Shown piece after piece: positions 1 to 8,441 of a DNA stretch of 64,000 nt. This DNA is from JAFEDN01 sp963795715 (GTDB taxonomy: Bacteria > Pseudomonadota > Gammaproteobacteria > Coxiellales > Coxiellaceae): positions 186,001 to 250,000 of the forward strand of contig CAWCIY010000003.1 of NCBI GenBank assembly GCA_963795715.1, written 5' to 3'. Position numbers and translations under genes: made by a program. The notes under the pieces were generated by a model that saw only the letters and a list, made by a program, of their open reading frames with translations, was not told the DNA's origin and did not search any database. Each line of letters starts with the position of its first letter. Positions within the stretch are counted from its first letter, which is position 1.

Positions 1-869
1 TGTAATTCTAATCCAAATTGTAAAGCCGTTACTTTAAATTGGTCTCCGGTGATTGCATCAACATGGTTAGTCAAGTTGAAATTGGTTACTCCGTTTTGCT
101 GATATTGATTTAAATCCATGACATCATTTTCTGCAGTCAACACAGTCCCGTTTGAAGGGTATATCATGACCTTTTGAGCTTCAAAATGCCGGTTCCCATA
201 CCATAAGGAATTGAGTCTATGAACATCTAAGCGAGTAGTAAAATTGTTTAATTCCATTACCTTAACAAGATCAATGATGTTATTGCCAGCTTTTTGCGGG
301 TTATTCTCGTATAAAGCCCCGTTTCCTAAATTGAGATGGGATTGAAAGTGTTTGTCGGCCGGGCTATAAACGATTTCTCCATTTAAATTGTTAATTTCTA
401 CCCTCTGATGGTCATTGCTCAGCAGTAAATGTCCTATATCAAGAGTAGTGTTAATAGAATTGGCTCTAGTCCATAGTGTATTGGCTTTGAAAATCAAATT
501 ATCAGAATGAGTTTCATTTTGCATCGCCGCAAAAGCAATGAGCCAATGCCGAACACCATCCGGATATTTTTGTCGCACCAACGGACCGTGCTCTATATGC
601 TGAGTAATCACAAATTGTGCTAGAGGAATAGACTCACCACTTAAAGTGGTTTCCGCTGAATGCAAAGTAACCTGCAACTGGGCATAAGATCGGAACCATC
701 CACGCTTAAAGTTAATGATAGAAAATGAAACATGCGGAGTATTAAACTCTTTTATCAGTTGTGGATAACGATTACTAATCCACAATCCCATTCCAAAAGG
801 GACCGCTAATAAAGCGCAGACCAAAATAACTACCACAGTCGATAGAATAATCACTAACTTATTCTTCAT
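1..869 (-). CDS. DUF945 (YdgA-like) periplasmic protein, partial
   Basis: The reading frame is open to the left window edge, so the C-terminus is missing. The start is the ATG at 869, seven bases after a GGAGG site. The N-terminus is a membrane anchor or uncleaved signal (MKNKLVIILSTVVVILVCAL), and the rest is soluble and beta-rich, as in DUF945/YdgA proteins. The phrase IEHGPLV near residue 90 matches the short HGP motif usual in that family. The function of these proteins is not established; most are thought to sit in the periplasm facing the inner membrane. The family call rests on architecture and the HGP motif. A copy of the window's dispersed repeat starts 13 bp upstream. Confidence 0.6.
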   Translation of the reverse strand, partial: MKNKLVIILSTVVVILVCALLAVPFGMGLWISNRYPQLIKEFNTPHVSFSIINFKRGWFRSYAQLQVTLHSAETTLSGESIPLAQFVITQHIEHGPLVRQKYPDGVRHWLIAFAAMQNETHSDNLIFKANTLWTRANSINTTLDIGHLLLSNDHQRVEINNLNGEIVYSPADKHFQSHLNLGNGALYENNPQKAGNNIIDLVKVMELNNFTTRLDVHRLNSLWYGNRHFEAQKVMIYPSNGTVLTAENDVMDLNQYQQNGVTNFNLTNHVDAITGDQFKVTALQFGLEL

Positions 870-881
870 TTTTCATCCTCC

Positions 882-1016
882 AGTGATTCACGCTAAAATC
901 AGCGTGAATCACTTCCTGGTTTATATCCTGCGCATTGGCAAAGCCAATTGCTCGGAATGAAGGGGGAGAATCGCGATTCTCCCCCTTCAAACCCCCATCG
1001 CGCAAGGTGGAGCTCC
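882..1016 (+). repeat. Dispersed palindromic element, copy 1 (partial)
   Basis: The first stem is a perfect 13-bp pair (882-894 with 901-913, AGTGATTCACGCT) whose sequence differs from other copies yet still pairs. Stem 2 has ATTGGC-AAA-GCCAAT at 934-948. Stem 3 is a loopless 24-bp palindrome at 962-985. The 3' tail hairpin and right terminal repeat of full-length copies are missing. It lies between the 5' end of the DUF945 gene and the 3' end of argS. Confidence 0.8.
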
Positions 1017-1070
1017 CTTCAACAGGAACTCCTATGGCCTTTTGCGGTTCAATGCGCAGTCTTTCCCTGA

Positions 1071-2831
1071 TCACATTTGCTCCGGGGCAGAAATTCCTAA
1101 TAAATTTAAACCGCCTGACAAAACAATTTGTACCGCGCGCACTAAACATAACCGAGCATTTCGAAGTTCCTCGTCTGCTACTAAAAATTTTTCATTATTA
1201 TAATAACCATGAAAAAGCGTAGCGAGTTCTTGTAAGTAATGCGCCAGCAGATGTGGTTCATAACGCAGTGCAGCATTTTGCAATGTAATTGGATAATTTC
1301 CCAAATGTCTTAATAACTGATGCTCAGATTCAGTGGTTAATAAATGGAGCTGCTGCAAACCTTGCTCAGACCAACGCATATCGTTAGCAGCGAGTTGACG
1401 CCATACACTACAAATTCTAGCATGAGCATACTGGATGTAATATACAGGATTGTCCATAGATTGTGATTTAGCCAGCTCTAAGTCAAAATCTAAGTGCTGA
1501 TCGGGTTTACGGATAATATAAAAATAACGGGCCGCATCGTTACTGACTTCATTTCTTAATTCTCGAAGTGTCACGAATGAGCCACTGCGTGTGGACATGG
1601 ATACTTTTTCCTTGCCACGATATAAAATCGCAAACTGCACTAACAAAATATTTAGTTTGTGGGGATCTTCTCCCACACTTTGTAGAAAGGCGCTAATTCT
1701 GGCCATATAACCATGGTGATCAGCTCCGAATACATTAATAATTTTGTCATAACCTTGCTGAAACTTATATAAATGGTACGCCACATCGGAAGCAAAGTAG
1801 GTAGTTATACCATTTTCACGGATCAGCACTCGATCTTTTTCATCGCCAAAATCGGTGGCTTTAAACCATAAGGCGCCATCTTTTTGATAAACATGCCCCT
1901 GTTTTTGTAAGGAATCTATACCGGCTTGCACCAAGCCCATGTCAAATAACTGACTTTCAAAAAACCAATTATCGTATTCTACGCCAAATTCTAATAAATC
2001 CTGTTTAATATCAGCCAGTATTTCCTCCATGGTGAATTTTTGGATGATATTAAAATCTTCTTTCCCTAATGTTTTAACCGCTCCCTCAATATAAGTGTCT
2101 ATGTAACGATCGGCGTCCTCTACAGGTGAAAATTTTTCAGCGGCTACTTTACCAAGGGCTGAAGGATCTTTCTTGAAACGATCTTGATATTTTTCCTGCA
2201 ATAAATTCGCGATATCAATAATATAATCGCCTTGATAGGCATTTTTTGGTAATTCAACAGGAATGCCTAAATTTTGCAAATACCTCAACCAAGTGCTAAA
2301 ACCCAAAATTCGCATTTGCCGTCCAGCATCATTGACATAATATTCTTGATGAACCTGAAAACCCACCACTTTTAACAAATTGGCAACACAAGCTGCGTAG
2401 GCGGCTCCACGGCCATGCCCTACATGCAACGGACCTGTTGGGTTGGCGGACACATATTCCATATGTACTTTTTGTCCGGCGCCAACCATGCTCCAGCCAT
2501 AATGATCTTGAGCTAGCCATATCTTGGTGACGATTGATTCCAGAGCAGCAGAAGTTAAGGTGAAATTCAAAAAACCAGGCCCAGCAATTTCAACTTTGGC
2601 AATATCAGAATTAGGCGGTAAGTTGCTCACCACTAGTTCAGCAATTTCTCTCGGTTTTTTTCCAGCTATTTTTGTCAAAACCATGGCTAAATTCGAAGCG
2701 TACTCCCCATGTTGAGGATCTCTGGCGGCCTCCACCTGCACCGGTACTGATTTGGCTTCAGGCGGCAATAATTTCTGTTCACATAAAACTATTACAGTTT
2801 GTTGTAATAATGCAGCGATCTGATCTTTCAT
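1071..2831 (-). CDS. argS: Arginyl-tRNA synthetase
   Basis: This class I synthetase charges tRNA-Arg in the cytosol. The N-terminal Add1 domain is followed by the HIGH-type motif, seen as HVGHG within NPTGPLHVGHG around residue 130, and the MSTRSG stretch fits the KMSK-equivalent loop (KVSMSTR). The C-terminal anticodon-binding DALR domain ends in LLGISAPEQM, matching the normal family end, so the gene is full length at 586 residues. The frame stays open upstream to a TTG at 2870, but the ATG at 2831 matches the usual MKDQIAALL-like start. No strong ribosome site is seen. Confidence 0.96.
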   Translation of the reverse strand: MKDQIAALLQQTVIVLCEQKLLPPEAKSVPVQVEAARDPQHGEYASNLAMVLTKIAGKKPREIAELVVSNLPPNSDIAKVEIAGPGFLNFTLTSAALESIVTKIWLAQDHYGWSMVGAGQKVHMEYVSANPTGPLHVGHGRGAAYAACVANLLKVVGFQVHQEYYVNDAGRQMRILGFSTWLRYLQNLGIPVELPKNAYQGDYIIDIANLLQEKYQDRFKKDPSALGKVAAEKFSPVEDADRYIDTYIEGAVKTLGKEDFNIIQKFTMEEILADIKQDLLEFGVEYDNWFFESQLFDMGLVQAGIDSLQKQGHVYQKDGALWFKATDFGDEKDRVLIRENGITTYFASDVAYHLYKFQQGYDKIINVFGADHHGYMARISAFLQSVGEDPHKLNILLVQFAILYRGKEKVSMSTRSGSFVTLRELRNEVSNDAARYFYIIRKPDQHLDFDLELAKSQSMDNPVYYIQYAHARICSVWRQLAANDMRWSEQGLQQLHLLTTESEHQLLRHLGNYPITLQNAALRYEPHLLAHYLQELATLFHGYYNNEKFLVADEELRNARLCLVRAVQIVLSGGLNLLGISAPEQM

Positions 2832-2937
2832 AAGCCCGTTATTATGCCCCTGGCATGGCGGCCACGTCAAACAGTGATTTTATTTTCAAATTATGGCATG
2901 ATTGAAAACTTATAATTTAGCTCAAGGAGTTATGGCA

Positions 2938-3351
2938 ATGGCAAGCGCATTGCTCATTCATGGCGTGCCCATAGAGTGTATTAATCAAGCGGCTGTGACC
3001 TACTATGTGCCCGCAAAAGTAATTATTTCTGTCATCGCTACAGAGGGCGGGAACGTGGGCGTTGCTAGACAAAATAGAAATGGCACCTATGATTACGGTC
3101 CTATGCAAATCAACTCCACCTGGCTGCCAAGGATTAAAAAATATGGATATACCGAAAAATTACTCCAATATGATCCTTGTGTGAATGTGATGGCCGGAAC
3201 TTGGATCCTCAGCAATAAAATCTCTCAATCCCATGATTACTGGAGCGGAGTGGCCAGCTATCATTCAGTTACACCGACCCTGAATGCTCAATACAAGTTA
3301 AAAGTGTTGAATTACTATCAGCTGTTATCAAAAATTTTGCCTGAAGTTTAG
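2938..3351 (+). CDS. VirB1/IagB-like lytic transglycosylase
   Basis: A small lysozyme-fold (SLT) protein expected to cleave peptidoglycan in the periplasm. The likely catalytic Glu is in VIATEGGNVG, followed by the family motifs YDYGPMQIN and a C-terminal AGTWIL helix. Such short enzymes usually serve type IV secretion, conjugation or pilus machines, but no secretion genes are in the window, so its partner is unknown. The start is set by AAGGAG at 2924-2929, eight bases before the ATG at 2938. The frame also allows ATG 2932 or TTG 2902, and the TTG would give a better n-region for a signal peptide. Confidence 0.8.
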   Translation: MASALLIHGVPIECINQAAVTYYVPAKVIISVIATEGGNVGVARQNRNGTYDYGPMQINSTWLPRIKKYGYTEKLLQYDPCVNVMAGTWILSNKISQSHDYWSGVASYHSVTPTLNAQYKLKVLNYYQLLSKILPEV

Positions 3352-3368
3352 TGCTTACGACTCTGATG

Positions 3369-3407
3369 CGTCATACCGCGACAAGCCGCGGGATGACGAC
3401 TTTTCTT
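3369..3407. terminator. Hairpin terminator between convergent genes
   Basis: Arms 3369-3380 and 3387-3398 pair over 12 positions with one A/G mismatch around a six-base loop, followed by TTTTCTT. It sits between the transglycosylase gene and tsaC, which converge, so it may end both transcripts. Confidence 0.7.
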
Positions 3408-3418
3408 AACTTAACGGG

Positions 3419-3982
3419 TTATTCCCGCAAAGCAATCCCGGAAATGGCATCATGGATGGAAGTAGGTTTTTGCGCCCCGCCCACTTTGCCGGGTATGATA
3501 AAATCTATCTCCTTACCAAACATGATTTGTATGCTTCGGTAATCTCTCAAAGGATGCTCGTTTTGACGATTAGCACTGGTCGAAACGATCGGTCCGCCAA
3601 ACGCTAAACAAAGCTGCTGCACTATCGGATGAGCGCTGATTCTTAAGGCAATGGTATTATGCTTGCCTGTTATCCAACTGGGCGCTGTCGAACTGGCTGG
3701 AAAAACCCAAGTATAAGGCCCTGGCCAACTGGCGAATACTTGAGCCAAAGCCGGAGGAGGAATCGGCTGTACCAAACTTTCAATTTGATTCCAGTCAGCG
3801 GCAACCAGAATAAGCCCCTTTTCTACTGGCCGGCGCTTCAATTGCAGCAAGCAGCCCACTGCCTTAGAATTAAAAGGATCGCAACCCAAGCCATAAACCG
3901 CTTCTGTAGGATAGGCAATAACCTTCCCTTGCCGCAAACAATGTACGGCTTGGTTTAAAACTGCTGCAGTTATCGAGCTCAT
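3419..3982 (-). CDS. tsaC: Threonylcarbamoyl-AMP synthase TsaC (YrdC/Sua5 family)
   Basis: Makes L-threonylcarbamoyl-adenylate from threonine, bicarbonate and ATP, the first step of t6A37 tRNA modification. At 187 residues it is the short TsaC type with only the YrdC domain and no Sua5 C-terminal domain. The motifs are IAYPTEAVYGLGCDP near residue 22, the KRRP loop with basic residues for nucleotide binding, and GGPIVSTSANR near residue 130. It lies 7 bp downstream of djlA on the same strand, so the two are probably cotranscribed. Confidence 0.95.
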   Translation of the reverse strand: MSSITAAVLNQAVHCLRQGKVIAYPTEAVYGLGCDPFNSKAVGCLLQLKRRPVEKGLILVAADWNQIESLVQPIPPPALAQVFASWPGPYTWVFPASSTAPSWITGKHNTIALRISAHPIVQQLCLAFGGPIVSTSANRQNEHPLRDYRSIQIMFGKEIDFIIPGKVGGAQKPTSIHDAISGIALRE

Positions 3983-3989
3983 AGGCGTA

Positions 3990-4790
3990 TCAACTCATTC
4001 CACGGGATTTTTTAATTGTTTCATAAGCGCTTTTAATTTTCTGGGTGCGTTCATTGGCTAATTTTATCATTTCCGGCGGTAACCCTTGGGACATTAGTTT
4101 ATCCGGATGATGTTGACTCAACAATCGCCGATAGGCTTTTTTAACTTCTGCGTCGCTGACTTCTATGCTGATATCTAAAATTTGATAAGCGTCCCGCAGA
4201 TGTTGCTCCGGCGTGACACGGTGAGTTTGGTATTGATTTTGGTGATTGTGTCCGGCATATTCTTGCTGCTCGAATTGGTTGAACACAAAACCGCTTACGC
4301 CTAAATACTCACAAATGACTTGTAAAGCAGCCCTTTTGCGCTGATTAACTTCTCCACCCGCCTGCGCAATTTGAATTTGGATCTCTAAAAATGTACGCAA
4401 TAGATTAGGATGCTGCCAACAAACGGTTCTTAGCCGGTGAATCGTTGCCTGTAAATCAAAATCAGGCTGTTTTCCTTGATTAAATAATTTTATGGCTTCA
4501 CGCTTCAATTCCGGATTTAATTCCATTTGCTGCATGATTTTCTCTGCAGCACGAATTTCACTTTCACTCACGCGCCCATCCGCTTTTGCTACAAAACCCA
4601 TCACTGCAAATGTACAATCAAAAAAAACCTTTTGTACCGTTTGGGCATTACGAGTCAGTCCTTTTTGGAAAAAACGTGTAAAAAATCCAATATCAAAGAG
4701 ATGACCAACGATTACACCCAGTATTACACCCAAGGGGTGTCCCGATAGTAAACCCAATATTAGCCCAGTAATTTTACCATTCCACCTCAT
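3990..4790 (-). CDS. djlA: Co-chaperone DjlA (membrane-anchored J-domain protein)
   Basis: A DnaK co-chaperone of the inner membrane. The N-terminus has a Gly-rich membrane segment (about residues 5-30, LILGLLSGHPLGVILG), the middle is a TerB-like helical domain with acidic residues (FVAKADGRVSESEI), and the C-terminus is a J domain with the HPD triad in SQHHPDKLMSQG. The length of 266 and the domain order fit E. coli DjlA. It is divergent from gshA across only 25 bp and is likely cotranscribed with tsaC. Confidence 0.95.
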   Translation of the reverse strand: MRWNGKITGLILGLLSGHPLGVILGVIVGHLFDIGFFTRFFQKGLTRNAQTVQKVFFDCTFAVMGFVAKADGRVSESEIRAAEKIMQQMELNPELKREAIKLFNQGKQPDFDLQATIHRLRTVCWQHPNLLRTFLEIQIQIAQAGGEVNQRKRAALQVICEYLGVSGFVFNQFEQQEYAGHNHQNQYQTHRVTPEQHLRDAYQILDISIEVSDAEVKKAYRRLLSQHHPDKLMSQGLPPEMIKLANERTQKIKSAYETIKKSRGMS

Positions 4791-4815
4791 AGAGGGCGTA
4801 TGATATCATGTCGGC

Positions 4816-6075
4816 ATGAAATTCAATATCTGCGATTATATCCAAAAATCTTGCGCATCGGTCGAAGCTTGGTTCCGGCAACAGTGGTCAAAATCACAAC
4901 CGCCCATATACGGCTCTATGGATTTGAGAAATGCGGGTTTTAAAATAGCGCCTGTAGATACCAATCTATTTCCTGCCGGTTTTAACAACCTCAATATCCA
5001 TGAAATGCCGTTGTATGTGCAGGCCATGCAGGCCACGATCGCCGAAATTGCGCCGGACATCACTCGATTATTACTGATACCGGAAAGCCATACCCGCAAT
5101 CCATTTTATTTTGAAAGTATTGGAGTTTTACAAGAGATTCTCTTGCAATCCGGCTTTGAAGTAAGAATCGGCAGCATTAATCCTGAAGTCACCGGGACGC
5201 AAATCCATAATTTACCTTCAGGTCGGCAAATTAAATTGGAACCACTGATTCGTTTGGGAAATACTGTGACTGTCGATCCTAGGTTTGAAACTTGCTGTAT
5301 TTTACTCAATAACGATCTTTCCTCCGGCGTTCCCGAAATTTTGCAAAACCTTAACCAAAAGATCCTGCCGCCGGTGCAATTAGGGTGGACCACACGTTTG
5401 AAATCAGAACATTTTGCCCATTATCAAGCGGTCTGTGAGCAATTTAGCCGCGCAATTGCCATTGATCCTTGGTTGATAATGCCTTACTTTGATCAATGTC
5501 CAGATGTTGATTTTCAAAATCCCGAAGGTCAAGAATGCTTAATTCTCCGGGCCAGCGCACTGTTGGAACGAATCAAAAAAAAATATGAGGAATATGAAGT
5601 TAAACATCAGCCTTTTTTGGTAATCAAAGCAGATCAAGGCACTTATGGCATGGCGGTAATGATGATTGATGACCCAGAACAATTAAGACATTTGAATCAT
5701 AAGCAACGTCAAAAAATGTCCACTATTAAAGGGGGAAAACAAGTTACTAAGGCTATTATCCAAGAAGGCGTTCATACTTTTGAAACTGCAGGAGTGGAAG
5801 GTTCAGTAGCCGAACCTGTTATCTATACCATTGGAAGATATGTGGTTGGTGGTTTTTATCGAGTACATAAAAATCGCGGGCCGCGAGAGAATTTGAATGC
5901 CCCTGGAATGAATTTTGCCCCTTTACCCTTACAAAACCATTGCCATATCGCTCAATGTAGCAATCTTCCTAGTCATTTTTATGCCTATGGAGTGCTTGCC
6001 CGACTTGCCCTCCTGGCCGCCGCCAAGGAACTCATTACAGTACAGCGGCGTATCCTAGGAGAAGCTCATGCTTAA
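4816..6075 (+). CDS. gshA: Glutamate-cysteine ligase, T. ferrooxidans type
   Basis: First step of glutathione synthesis, joining glutamate and cysteine with ATP. The protein is 419 residues and is not the classical E. coli GshA but the proteobacterial type found next to gshB. Recognisable stretches are LLLIPESHTRNPFY, LVIKADQGTYGMAVM and RYVVGGFYRVH, with an ATP-grasp-like lysine-rich region around KKKYEEYEV. It overlaps gshB by 8 bp, which supports a shared pathway and translational coupling. The type is assigned from length, the gshB pairing and remembered motifs. Confidence 0.9.
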   Translation: MKFNICDYIQKSCASVEAWFRQQWSKSQPPIYGSMDLRNAGFKIAPVDTNLFPAGFNNLNIHEMPLYVQAMQATIAEIAPDITRLLLIPESHTRNPFYFESIGVLQEILLQSGFEVRIGSINPEVTGTQIHNLPSGRQIKLEPLIRLGNTVTVDPRFETCCILLNNDLSSGVPEILQNLNQKILPPVQLGWTTRLKSEHFAHYQAVCEQFSRAIAIDPWLIMPYFDQCPDVDFQNPEGQECLILRASALLERIKKKYEEYEVKHQPFLVIKADQGTYGMAVMMIDDPEQLRHLNHKQRQKMSTIKGGKQVTKAIIQEGVHTFETAGVEGSVAEPVIYTIGRYVVGGFYRVHKNRGPRENLNAPGMNFAPLPLQNHCHIAQCSNLPSHFYAYGVLARLALLAAAKELITVQRRILGEAHA

Positions 6076-7015
6076 ACTAGGCATGCTGATGGACCCCATA
6101 GAAAATATTCATATAAAAAAAGATACCAGTTTTGCTATTTTGCTGGCTGCGCAAGCCCGAGGTTATCAAAATTACTATTTAAAACCGGATTCGATTTGGC
6201 TGCAGGACGGTGTTTGTTGGGGACGAATGCAAAAAGTCTCTGTCGAAGATAATCCGCAAAAATGGTTCCATCTCGAAGAAGCGATAGAACAACCTTTGGT
6301 AGACTTAGATATTTTTTTCATGCGCAAAGATCCTCCTTTTAACATGCAGTATATTCATTTGACTTATATATTGGAGCAAGCCCACCATCACGGACTAAAA
6401 ATAATTAATAATCCATCCAGCCTGCGTGACGCCAATGAAAAACTATTTACCGGCTGGTTCCCACAATGCTGTCCAAAAACTTTAGTGACTTGTCGTATGG
6501 AATTGCTGAAAGAGTTTGTACGTGAAGAAAAAACTGCGATTATAAAACCTTTGGATGGTATGGGCGGGGCTTCCGTTTTTAAAGCTTCAGCCCAAGATCT
6601 CAATTTAAATGTAATCATTGAAACACTGACTGCTCATGGCCAAAACTTGGTAATGGCGCAACGTTTTATCGAAAAAATCAGCGAAGGTGATAAAAGAATT
6701 TTGTTAATTAATGGTAAACCAATTCCTTACGCATTGGCTCGAATACCACAAAAGCATGATTTTCGTGGCAATTTAGTTGCAGGCGCCATCGGTGAAGGCC
6801 GCGAACTCACCGAACGTGATTTTTGGATCTGCGAGCAAGTAGGCCCTACTCTCAGTAAGAAAGGGCTGTTTTTTGTGGGCCTAGATGTCATCGGTGATTA
6901 TTTAACAGAAATCAATGTAACCAGTCCAACTTGTGTGCGTGAATTAGATAAGCTATATGATTTGGATATTGCCGGGCAACTGTTAGATGAAATCAGCAAT
7001 TCTCCAGAATATTAA
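6068..7015 (+). CDS. gshB: Glutathione synthetase
   Basis: An ATP-grasp enzyme that adds glycine to gamma-glutamylcysteine. Seen are the N-terminal substrate domain (MLKLGMLMDPIENI), the DPPFNMQYIHLTY motif near residue 90, IIKPLDGMGGASVF for ATP binding, and EINVTSPTCVRELD near the C-terminus for metal binding. At 315 residues it is full length. It starts within the last codons of gshA and its own 3' end overlaps the next gene, so the three genes form one transcription unit. Confidence 0.97.
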   Translation: MLKLGMLMDPIENIHIKKDTSFAILLAAQARGYQNYYLKPDSIWLQDGVCWGRMQKVSVEDNPQKWFHLEEAIEQPLVDLDIFFMRKDPPFNMQYIHLTYILEQAHHHGLKIINNPSSLRDANEKLFTGWFPQCCPKTLVTCRMELLKEFVREEKTAIIKPLDGMGGASVFKASAQDLNLNVIIETLTAHGQNLVMAQRFIEKISEGDKRILLINGKPIPYALARIPQKHDFRGNLVAGAIGEGRELTERDFWICEQVGPTLSKKGLFFVGLDVIGDYLTEINVTSPTCVRELDKLYDLDIAGQLLDEISNSPEY

Positions 7016-7817
7016 ACTTTTGAAGTTAGTATTGACTTACACGCAAACTGATCTCAAATCTAAAGCTGAATCATTCGCACATGAACTCGGTATTCCACTT
7101 GTGCCATTGGAAGAAGAAAATCTTCATCCGTTGCTATTAAAATTAACCCCGCAACGTTTGGAATTATCAGCAGAAAAACATATGATTTATGTGGATTTTT
7201 TGGAACCTGCTTTACTTTATCGTTGCCGGCACGGTGGGGGTCGCAAACAACTGATAGCAAGGGCGACTGGATTACATAAAAAAAATTTGACTATTTGCGA
7301 TATCAGTGCGGGCTTAGGAAAAGATGGTTTTATTCTGGCAGCTTTAGGAGCCGATATCACTTTAATCGAGCGCTCCCCCGTGATAGGCGCCTTGTTAAAA
7401 GATGGCTGGGAAAGAGCGCAAAAAATTACTTGGATAGCGCAACTCCATTGGCGTTGTCTTGTTGCTGAAAGCAAGCAGTATTTATCAAACTTGACCGAAG
7501 AACAACGACCGCAAGTGATATACTTCGATCCTATGTTTCCACAAAGACAGAAGTCTGCATTGGTCAAAATTAAAATGCGAGTTTTGCGAAACATTGTGGG
7601 AGAAGATTTAGATGCTGCAGAAACTTTGCAGTTTGCACTCAACATTGCCAAAGAAAGAGTTGTGGTCAAAAGACCTCGTTTAGCAGAGGCTATTCCAGGA
7701 CCAAAACCTAGTTTTTCTTTAGAGGGCCAAAGTAGCCGCTTTGATGTTTATATCTCTGTTAGATTTCGACCCCATCGCTCTGACTCCGGGGCAAGCCCCG
7801 GAGATTTCTTTCTTTAA
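6987..7817 (+). CDS. rsmJ: 16S rRNA m2G1516 methyltransferase RsmJ
   Basis: A SAM-dependent methyltransferase of the small ribosomal subunit. The family motifs are IYVDFLEPALLYRCRHGGGR, DISAGLGKDGFILAALG (SAM loop), VIYFDPMFPQRQKSALVK and the C-terminal SSRFDVYISV. After that normal end the protein carries about 18 extra residues (RFRPHRSDSGASPGDFFL) encoded by a GC-rich terminator hairpin. The ATG at 6987 overlaps gshB by 29 bp; a TTG near 7032 is another possible start, since the first 15 residues are not typical. Confidence 0.9.
   Translation: MKSAILQNIKLLKLVLTYTQTDLKSKAESFAHELGIPLVPLEEENLHPLLLKLTPQRLELSAEKHMIYVDFLEPALLYRCRHGGGRKQLIARATGLHKKNLTICDISAGLGKDGFILAALGADITLIERSPVIGALLKDGWERAQKITWIAQLHWRCLVAESKQYLSNLTEEQRPQVIYFDPMFPQRQKSALVKIKMRVLRNIVGEDLDAAETLQFALNIAKERVVVKRPRLAEAIPGPKPSFSLEGQSSRFDVYISVRFRPHRSDSGASPGDFFL
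7784..7815 (+). terminator. Terminator overlapping the 3' end of rsmJ
   Basis: CTCCGGGGC-AA-GCCCCGGAG forms a 9-bp perfect stem (7784-7803), followed by TTTCTTTCTTT. It lies inside the last codons of rsmJ, so the gene end and terminator are merged and the C-terminal tail of RsmJ is encoded by the hairpin. Confidence 0.75.
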
Positions 7818-7841
7818 AAGGGGAAAGCGACGCGGAGACTT

Positions 7842-8405
7842 TTAAGCAGAAAATGACGAACCACAACCGCAGGTCGTCTTAGCATTTGGATTTTTAATGA
7901 CAAACTGTGCACCACTGGCGTCTTCGCGATAATCAATTTCCGCACCTTGTAGATACTGAAAACTCATGGGATCTATCAGCAGTTTTACAAAACCACCGGA
8001 GGAAGAACCTCCTTCACCTCCGCCGTCATCTTCATCCTCTTCCTCATTTTTCTTTTTCAAATCTTCAGCATTCCATTTTTTCTCAATGACAATATCATCC
8101 TCATTGATCACTTCATCAAGCAGTTTTACAAACCCACCAGAGGAAGAACCCCCTTCACCTCCGCCGTCATCTTCATCCTCTTCTTCTTCATTTTCCTTTT
8201 TCAAATCTTCAGCGTTCCATTTTTTCTCAATGACAATATCATCCTCATTGATCACTTCATCAAAAGTAAAACCATATTGGAAACCAGAACAGCCTCCGCC
8301 GGTTATATAAACTCTGAGGTTTAACAGCAGATTGCCTTCTTCGTCAATCAGGCTTTTTACTTTCACTGCGGCCGCTAAGGTAAAATTGATAGATGGGGTA
8401 TTCAT
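7842..8405 (-). CDS. erpA: ErpA-type Fe-S carrier with duplicated acidic insertion
   Basis: An A-type iron-sulfur carrier. The three ligand cysteines are present: Cys39 in GGGCSGFQYGF, and Cys179 and Cys181 in TTCGCGSSFS. The usual protein is about 115 residues; this one is 187. The extra part is a 47/48-residue segment present twice in tandem (residues 49-96 and 97-143), running DEVINEDDIVIEKKWNAEDL, then an Asp/Glu block, then GGGEGGSSSGGFVKLL. The insertion falls between the strand ending IVIEK and the DPMSFQYLQG helix, away from the cysteines, so cluster binding may survive. There is no ribosome site; a promoter -10 box lies directly before the ATG. Confidence 0.9.
   Translation of the reverse strand: MNTPSINFTLAAAVKVKSLIDEEGNLLLNLRVYITGGGCSGFQYGFTFDEVINEDDIVIEKKWNAEDLKKENEEEEDEDDGGGEGGSSSGGFVKLLDEVINEDDIVIEKKWNAEDLKKKNEEEDEDDGGGEGGSSSGGFVKLLIDPMSFQYLQGAEIDYREDASGAQFVIKNPNAKTTCGCGSSFSA
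7978..8262. repeat. Tandem duplication inside erpA (141 + 144 bp)
   Basis: Unit 1 is 7978-8118 and unit 2 is 8119-8262. They are nearly identical, differing by a few substitutions and one codon in the acidic block. Both lengths are multiples of three, so the frame is kept. High identity suggests a recent duplication, or an expansion that is kept uniform. Confidence 0.92.
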
Positions 8406-8412
8406 AATATGG

Positions 8413-8441
8413 ATTATACTATTTTTTTGATTTTATACCAA
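8413..8441 (-). promoter_or_regulatory. Sigma-70 promoter of erpA
   Basis: Read on the minus strand, TTGGTA, 17 bases, then a perfect TATAAT at 8418-8413. The expected start site falls at about 8405-8407, at the erpA ATG (8405), so the transcript should have almost no leader. Confidence 0.65.

Noticed and set aside
859..1222. Two overlapping frames on both strands between the DUF945 gene and argS
   Set aside because: They are readings of the palindromic element and the argS end; no family features or initiation signals.
7966..8310. Plus-strand frame opposite erpA with Pro/Ser/Phe runs
   Set aside because: It is the complement of the duplicated acidic insertion; the low-complexity runs mirror the Glu/Asp and Gly codons, and there is no ribosome site.
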